From positions 1-5,865 of the forward strand of contig JAIESJ010000162.1 in the NCBI GenBank assembly GCA_019746155.1: DNA of 5,865 nucleotides, written 5' to 3'. A program made the translations under genes and the position numbers. Source of the DNA: Burkholderiales bacterium. GTDB lineage: Bacteria; Pseudomonadota; Gammaproteobacteria; Burkholderiales; SG8-41. Shown here in pieces: positions 1 to 5,865 of the stretch; positions within the stretch are counted from its first letter, which is position 1, and every line of letters starts with the position of its first letter. Under the pieces are notes generated by a model. The model saw nothing but the letters and a program-made list of their open reading frames with translations, did no database searches and had not been told where the DNA came from.

Positions 1-79
1 CCACAGAGTTCACAGAGTAAAATCAAAAGCTCGGTATGCTTGATTGGCCGTTCTCTGTGTCCTCTATGTCCTCTGTGGC
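1..79. repeat. Intergenic inverted repeat built from CACAGAG / CTCTGTG units
   Basis: The left arm has CCACAGAG (1-8) and CACAGAG (11-17). The right arm has three 9-base units starting at 53, 62 and 71 (CTCTGTGTC, CTCTATGTC, CTCTGTGGC). CCACAGAG at 1-8 is the exact reverse complement of CTCTGTGG at 71-78, and CACAGAG at 11-17 of CTCTGTG at 53-59, so the element can fold into a long hairpin with one right-arm unit spare. It lies just past the stop codon of the minus-strand FAD oxidase gene. From memory, similar CACAGAG-rich intergenic arrays occur in many environmental bacterial genomes; their function is unknown to me. The left arm may continue beyond the window edge. It could act as a transcript 3' end, but no T-run supports an intrinsic terminator. 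Confidence 0.6.
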
Positions 80-94
80 CAAGTCCTTTAGGTT

Positions 95-1531
95 TTAAAG
101 CACTTTCCCGGGATTCATGAGGTTGTGGGGATCGAGCGCGTGCTTGAGGGTGCGCATGAGTTCGAGTTCGACCGCGCTTTTGTAGCGCTTCAGTTCATCC
201 ACTTTGTAGAGTCCGATACCATGTTCGGCGCTGAAGCTGCCCCGGTAGCGCTGAACGATGTCGTACACCACCTCGGTGACGTCGTGGGCGTCGCGTGCCG
301 CGGCATCGTCGCGGCTGCGCCCGGCAACGAAAGCGTTGTAGTGCAGATTGCCGTCGCCGAGATGGCCAAAGCAGATGGTGTGCACGCCGGGGAAACGCCG
401 CTCGAGTGCCGTCTGCGCCTCGCTGATGAAGACCGGGACCTGGCTCACGGCCACCGCGATGTCGTGACGGTAGAGCATGCCGGGCTCGGCGCGCGCGGCC
501 TCGGGAATGGCTTCGCGCATGCGCCACAGCGCCTGCGCCTGGGCCTGGTTTCCGGCAATGACCGCGTCAGTGACGAGCCCGTGTTCCATGGCTGCGGCCA
601 GCGCCTGTTCCAGCTCGTCACGCAGGGCATTGCCCTCGCGGGAATCGCCAAGATCGGTCAGCACATACCACTCATGTGCTGCGGACAGCGGGTCGCGCGT
701 GTCGGGAATATGGCGCAGCACCAGGTCCAGACAGTTGCGCGAAATCAACTCGAAAGCCGCCACCCGGTCCCCGCAGTGCTGTCTCAGCAGCGAGAGCAGT
801 TGCAGCGCCGCCTCGGGGCTGGGCACCGCGGTCCATGCGGTGGCTGATGACTTCGGCAGCGGGAAGAGCTTCAGCACGGCCGCAGTGATGACGCCCAACG
901 TGCCTTCGGCGCCGATAAACAGCTGCTTGAGGTCATAGCCGGTATTGTCCTTGCGCAAGGCGCGCAGGCCATTCCAGATGCGCCCATCAGGCAACACCAC
1001 TTCCAATCCCAGCACCAGATCGCGGGCGTTACCGTAACGCAGCACGTTTACGCCGCCCGCATTGGTCGAAAGGTTGCCGCCAATCTGGCAACTGCCTTCG
1101 GCGCCCAGGCTCAGCGGGAACAGGCGGCCGGCCTCCGCTGCCGTCTGCCGGATGCCGGCAAGCACGCAGCCGGCCTCGACGGTGACCGTGTTATTGAGCG
1201 CGTCGACTTCGAGGATGCGATTCATGCGCGCGAGCGACAGCACGATCTCGCGCCCGTCGGCATGCGGGACGGAAGCGCCGCACATGCCGGTGTTGCCGCC
1301 CTGCGGCACGATCGGCGTTTGCGTCTCGGCGCAGATTTTCACCACCGCGGCGACTTGCTGGGTATCGGCAGGCCGTACCACCAAAGACGTGGCACCGCGG
1401 TAGAAGCCGCGCCAGTCGACGACATAGGGTTCCATGTCGTGCGGATCGGTGATGATCCCTCGCTGACCGACGATGGCTGTGATCTTCTCGATCACAGCGG
1501 GCGGCGCGAGACGATGGAATGGACTAGACAT
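95..1531 (-). CDS. FAD-binding 2-hydroxyacid dehydrogenase, GlcD / D-2-hydroxyglutarate dehydrogenase-like
   Basis: This 478-residue flavoenzyme should oxidise a D-2-hydroxyacid (D-lactate, glycolate or D-2-hydroxyglutarate) to the 2-oxoacid, probably passing electrons to a membrane or flavoprotein acceptor. The N-terminal FAD-binding domain (about residues 45-220) carries the pyrophosphate loop VPQGGNTG (75-82) and the stretch GGNLSTNAGG (151-160). The C-terminal FAD-oxidase domain (about 225-478) has GHLGDGNLH (389-397) and AEHGIG (435-440). His390, His397 and Glu436 match the metal site known in D-2-hydroxyglutarate dehydrogenases. The protein ends in the family-typical LMNPGKVL. I chose the ATG at 1531 because GGAAGA lies 9 nt upstream on the minus strand; an in-frame ATG at 1555 has no ribosome-binding site and overlaps a -10-like palindrome. 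No GlcE, GlcF or electron-transfer partner is adjacent, so the exact substrate cannot be assigned. No signal peptide or membrane segment is seen, so it is probably cytoplasmic. Confidence 0.9.
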   Translation of the reverse strand: MSSPFHRLAPPAVIEKITAIVGQRGIITDPHDMEPYVVDWRGFYRGATSLVVRPADTQQVAAVVKICAETQTPIVPQGGNTGMCGASVPHADGREIVLSLARMNRILEVDALNNTVTVEAGCVLAGIRQTAAEAGRLFPLSLGAEGSCQIGGNLSTNAGGVNVLRYGNARDLVLGLEVVLPDGRIWNGLRALRKDNTGYDLKQLFIGAEGTLGVITAAVLKLFPLPKSSATAWTAVPSPEAALQLLSLLRQHCGDRVAAFELISRNCLDLVLRHIPDTRDPLSAAHEWYVLTDLGDSREGNALRDELEQALAAAMEHGLVTDAVIAGNQAQAQALWRMREAIPEAARAEPGMLYRHDIAVAVSQVPVFISEAQTALERRFPGVHTICFGHLGDGNLHYNAFVAGRSRDDAAARDAHDVTEVVYDIVQRYRGSFSAEHGIGLYKVDELKRYKSAVELELMRTLKHALDPHNLMNPGKVL

Positions 1532-1539
1532 GGCAATTT

Positions 1540-1545
1540 TCTTCC
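1540..1545 (-). promoter_or_regulatory. Ribosome-binding site deciding the FAD oxidase start
   Basis: On the minus strand the sequence GGAAGA ends 8 nt before the ATG at 1531. Nothing like a Shine-Dalgarno sequence precedes the alternative in-frame ATG at 1555. This favours a 478-residue protein beginning MSSPFHRL over a 486-residue one. Confidence 0.6.
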
Positions 1546-1553
1546 AAATACTC

Positions 1554-1561
1554 ATTATAAT
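1554..1561. promoter_or_regulatory. Self-complementary -10 box (ATTATAAT) in the divergent FAD oxidase / panD gap
   Basis: The octamer ATTATAAT is its own reverse complement, so a perfect TATAAT reads on the plus strand at 1556-1561 and on the minus strand at 1554-1559. Either or both could serve as the -10 element for panD (plus) and the FAD oxidase (minus). I could not find a convincing TTGACA-like -35 at 16-18 bp on either side. The minus-strand reading would leave a leader of only about 16 nt before the ATG at 1531. This is a candidate from sequence match only. Confidence 0.35.
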
Positions 1562-1606
1562 GGGTACGCTTGCCGATTTTGGCCGGCTCTGCGGCAGCGG
1601 CGTGGC

Positions 1607-1653
1607 TTCGATTTGATAGGAGCGATTCTTTTAAAATCGAATCCAATTTTTTT
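1607..1653 (+). promoter_or_regulatory. AT-rich hairpin plus T-run in the panD leader
   Basis: TTCGATTT (1607-1614) is the exact reverse complement of AAATCGAA (1634-1641), giving an 8-bp stem with a 19-nt loop. It is followed after 5 nt by seven T residues (1647-1653). This looks like a weak intrinsic terminator or attenuator on the plus strand, 35 nt ahead of the panD start codon. The stem has only two G-C pairs, so it would be weak. The same stretch also contains promoter-like hexamers (TTGATA at 1613, TAAAAT at 1632), but they are only 13 bp apart. The role is undecided. Confidence 0.3.
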
Positions 1654-1688
1654 CTTCTATCCCATTTACTTTTTCTAGTGAGTCTTTC

Positions 1689-2084
1689 ATGCGCTGGGTG
1701 TTGAGATCCAAAATTCATCACGCTGTTGTAACCGAGGCCGACGTCGACTATATCGGCAGCATTACGGTCGACGAGGAGCTGATAAGCAAGGCAGGGTTAT
1801 GGGTGGGTGAGAAAGTGCTGGTCGTGAGCAATACTTCAGGGGCGCGGCTTGAGACCTATGTCATCCCCGGGGAACGCGGTTCGGGGCGCGTTTGTATGAA
1901 TGGCGCGGCGGCCCACTTAATCAAGGCAGGGGAGCGGATCATCATCATGGGATTTGAATTGGCCAACGAGCCTGTCCGCCCCAACGTGATCCTGGTCGAT
2001 GAACGCAACAGGTTCATACGGTTCCTGGAAGAGGAACAGCAGGGAAACAAAACGAACAGAAGATGCGGGGGTAGAGACAAGTGA
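1689..2084 (+). CDS. panD: Aspartate 1-decarboxylase (pyruvoyl enzyme)
   Basis: The enzyme makes beta-alanine and CO2 from L-aspartate, feeding pantothenate and coenzyme A synthesis in the cytoplasm. The 131-residue proenzyme is of usual length. The self-cleavage site is Gly23-Ser24 (in YIGSIT), where Ser24 becomes the pyruvoyl group. Lys8, His10, Arg53, Thr56, Tyr57 and the NGAAAH block (71-76) line up with the active-site residues of E. coli PanD. The core ends near RFIRFL (108-113), followed by an 18-residue charged tail (EEEQQG to RDK). The site context IGSI and the segment VLVVSNTSGARLETYVIPGERGSG differ clearly from the EGSC form of enteric PanD and resemble the type I recall from non-enteric phyla. 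The ribosome-binding site is weak (GTGAG about 8 nt before the ATG), but no better in-frame start exists. No panB or panC is adjacent, so panD stands alone. It converges on acnA with a 16-bp gap. Confidence 0.93.
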   Translation: MRWVLRSKIHHAVVTEADVDYIGSITVDEELISKAGLWVGEKVLVVSNTSGARLETYVIPGERGSGRVCMNGAAAHLIKAGERIIIMGFELANEPVRPNVILVDERNRFIRFLEEEQQGNKTNRRCGGRDK

Positions 2085-2093
2085 GAACCCCGC
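2065..2093. terminator. Possible terminator between convergent panD and acnA
   Basis: GCGGGG (2065-2070) pairs with CCCCGC (2088-2093) around a 17-nt loop, spanning the last panD codons and its stop. Read on the minus strand, the hairpin lies just beyond the acnA stop and is followed by a T-rich stretch with a TTTT run, so it may end acnA transcription inside panD's 3' end. A competing stem AGACA (2075-2079) / TGTCT (2094-2098) is also possible. The large loop and interrupted T-tract make this tentative. Confidence 0.3.
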
Positions 2094-2100
2094 TGTCTGC

Positions 2101-4782
<2,682 letters not shown>

Positions 4783-4787
4783 GCTGG

Positions 4788-4792
4788 CTCCT
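4788..4792 (-). promoter_or_regulatory. acnA ribosome-binding site
   Basis: AGGAG on the minus strand with a 5-nt spacer before the ATG at 4782. This fixes the start at MSHNLF and argues against the upstream in-frame ATG at 4812. Confidence 0.75.
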
Positions 4793-4857
4793 GGATATTT
4801 CGCTGCCCGCACATGGCGCGGGGGCTGATTTCACATTGTTCGATGGCTGGGCGGTGA

Positions 4858-4888
4858 GGCAGCTGCCGACGGCTTCGGGGCGAGGCAG
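4858..4888 (-). promoter_or_regulatory. Structured element in the acnA leader
   Basis: The plus strand shows a perfect 10-bp palindrome GGCAGCTGCC (4858-4867) and a second copy of GAGGCAG (first at 4856-4862, second at 4882-4888). CTGCC at 4863-4867 can pair with GGCAG at either 4858-4862 or 4884-4888, so the transcript could form alternative hairpins or the palindrome could bind a dimeric regulator. It lies between the predicted acnA promoter and the ribosome-binding site. Function is inferred only. Confidence 0.3.
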
Positions 4889-4944
4889 AAACGGAAGTTT
4901 TTTGCCTGTGACTTGGGCACGGCGGGACTCGCGGTCAGCCTGTG

Positions 4945-4974
4945 AAAATAACTGATAATATTGCACTATGTCAA
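4945..4974 (-). promoter_or_regulatory. Predicted sigma-70-type promoter of acnA
   Basis: On the minus strand a perfect -35 TTGACA (4974-4969) is followed after 18 bp by TATTTT (4950-4945), a 4/6 match to the -10 consensus that keeps its first TA and last T. Transcription would begin near 4938, giving a leader of about 155 nt before the acnA ATG at 4782. A TATTAT hexamer lies inside the spacer but only 8 bp from the -35. The -35 is 23 bp upstream of the start of the divergent pseudogene. Confidence 0.5.
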
Positions 4975-4996
4975 GCCCTGAACTCGATTCCACCAT

Positions 4997-5799
4997 ATGG
5001 ATTCCGATGCGGGAATCCGGTATTCGCAAGCGCTAAAAGAGGAGGGCGTCCGTTACGCCTTCGGCATACCCGGTGGAGAAGCGCTGGAATTGCTGGAAGC
5101 GTTCCGCAAGACCGGCATCCCGGGACCTCACCCAGGTGCTGTCCTGGCTCAAGGCGGCGAAAAAACCGCTCGCCTTCATCGGCGTCGGCGCCCGGACGCT
5201 GGACCGATGCCGAACTCGACAAGTATCGCGTCACTATACGTGATGCCATTGCGCTCAAGCCGGCACGCGGCATCGGGCCCTACCAGGTCGCGTCTGCGCT
5301 GCGTGACGTATTCCCGCGCGACACCATCGCCACCATCGACACCGGATCGCATCGCATTCTGATCAACCACGTGTGGCAGGCCGACGAGCCGTGGCGGCTT
5401 CTGCAGTCGAACGGTCTGGGCTCCATGGACTATGCCTTGCCGGCGGCGATTGCGGCCAAGCTCATGTTCCCGCGGCGGCCGGTGCTGGCGATGATGGGCG
5501 AGGCGGGGCTGGACATGGTGATCGGCGAGATGTCGCTGCTCGACGAGTACAAGCTGCTCATCGTCATGGTGGTGTTCCGCGACGATACGCTGTCGCTGAT
5601 CAAGCTCAAGCAGGAACGCATGAAGTTTCCGCAAACCGGGGTGGCCACCGGCAGCCCGGATTACACGCTGCTGGCGAAGGCGTATGGCGGCGACGGCGTA
5701 ATCGTGAACAGCGTTGCGGAACTCAGGAAAGCGGTGCAGTCGGCGTTGAAATCATCATGTTTCACGCTGATCGAGGCGCGCATCGACCCCGCCGAGTAG
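4997..5799 (+). pseudogene. Broken thiamine-diphosphate enzyme, acetolactate synthase large subunit-like
   Basis: Three pieces of one protein family lie in order but in three reading frames. Piece one (4997-5119) is the first 41 residues of the PYR domain, including EEGVRYAFGIPGGEALELLEAF. Piece two (about 5121-5195) is the start of the central domain, DLTQVLSWLKAAKKPLAFIGVGAR. Piece three (about 5197-5796, stop at 5797) is the linker and PP domain, about 200 residues, with TIDTGSH, QSNGLGSMDYALPAAIAAKL and VVFRDDTLSLIKLKQ. Intact members have roughly 540-560 residues; about 266 remain, so the PYR domain (with its cofactor-activating glutamate) and most of the central domain are gone. The usual GDG metal motif reads GEA (5497-5505), and the usual Asn after VVF is Arg (5578-5580); the latter may be a subfamily trait. 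No ribosome-binding site precedes the ATG at 4997. The C-terminal piece has no internal stop, suggesting recent loss. The original substrate cannot be told. An assembly collapse is the main alternative. Confidence 0.85.
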
Positions 5800-5825
5800 C
5801 GCAAGCAAATGTAGGGCGTTGCTAT

Positions 5826-5860
5826 CTCCGCATTGCACCCGATGCACGCAAGCTGCGGAG
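5826..5860. repeat. Intergenic hairpin after the ThDP pseudogene
   Basis: CTCCGCA (5826-5832) pairs exactly with TGCGGAG (5854-5860), and the adjoining TTGC (5833-5836) pairs with GCAA (5848-5851). This gives an 11-bp stem with a 2-nt bulge and an 11-nt loop. No T-run is visible before the window ends at 5865. The neighbouring GTAGGGCG and GCATTGCACC motifs recall, from memory, a common proteobacterial intergenic repeat of the form GTAGGGTGCAAT...GCATTGCACC, but the match is loose. It could be a terminator for the former gene or a dispersed repeat. Confidence 0.4.
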
Positions 5861-5865
5861 CGTCC

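Noticed and set aside
125..847. Plus-strand open frame of 240 codons
   Set aside because: Antisense to the well-supported FAD oxidase gene and without family similarity.
1532..1555. Eight-residue N-terminal extension of the FAD oxidase (ATG at 1555)
   Set aside because: No ribosome-binding site upstream and overlap with the TATAAT palindrome; the ATG at 1531 has GGAAGA in place.
4783..4812. Ten-residue N-terminal extension of acnA (ATG at 4812)
   Set aside because: AGGAG lies 5 nt before the ATG at 4782 and would fall inside the extended frame; the added residues are unlike AcnA N-termini.
4898..4903. T6 run in the acnA leader as a plus-strand terminator
   Set aside because: The nearest hairpin ends about 9 nt earlier at 4888 and no plus-strand gene precedes it.
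4942..5196. N-terminal half of the frame opened by an ATG at 4942 and ending at 5799
   Set aside because: Its first 85 codons are out of frame with the ThDP segments and have no family character; only the part from about 5197 onward is homologous.

Overview
The window reads as a chromosomal segment of a GC-rich (roughly 60% by eye) Gram-negative, proteobacterium-like organism. The FAD oxidase and aconitase sequences look betaproteobacterial, but no rRNA or other phylogenetic marker is present, so this placement is an impression. Most of the window is ordinary central metabolism. I found no CRISPR array, tRNA, transposase, phage gene or clear novel system.

Layout from left to right. Positions 1-79 hold an intergenic repeat with inverted CACAGAG-type arms. 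A minus-strand gene (95-1531) encodes a stand-alone GlcD/D-2-hydroxyglutarate dehydrogenase-type FAD enzyme. A 157-bp, partly AT-rich divergent gap (1532-1688) separates it from panD on the plus strand (1689-2084), which encodes the pyruvoyl enzyme aspartate 1-decarboxylase. panD converges, with only 16 bp between stop codons, on acnA (2101-4782, minus strand), a complete aconitate hydratase A of 893 residues. acnA has a long leader and a recognisable promoter near 4945-4974. Divergent from it on the plus strand is a broken thiamine-diphosphate enzyme of the acetolactate synthase type (4997-5799). The last 66 bases are intergenic and contain a strong hairpin.

The genes do not form an operon: the three intact ones are arranged divergently and convergently. 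Functionally they touch central carbon metabolism (2-hydroxyacid oxidation, the citrate/isocitrate step) and coenzyme A supply (beta-alanine from aspartate). No shared pathway is evident beyond that.

The most interesting item is the ThDP-enzyme remnant. It is a mosaic of three family segments in three different reading frames. About half of the protein is missing at two internal joints, while the C-terminal domain is still free of stop codons. Secondary items are the PanD subtype, the AT-rich panD leader with a self-complementary -10 box, the structured acnA leader, and the two intergenic repeat or hairpin elements at the window edges.
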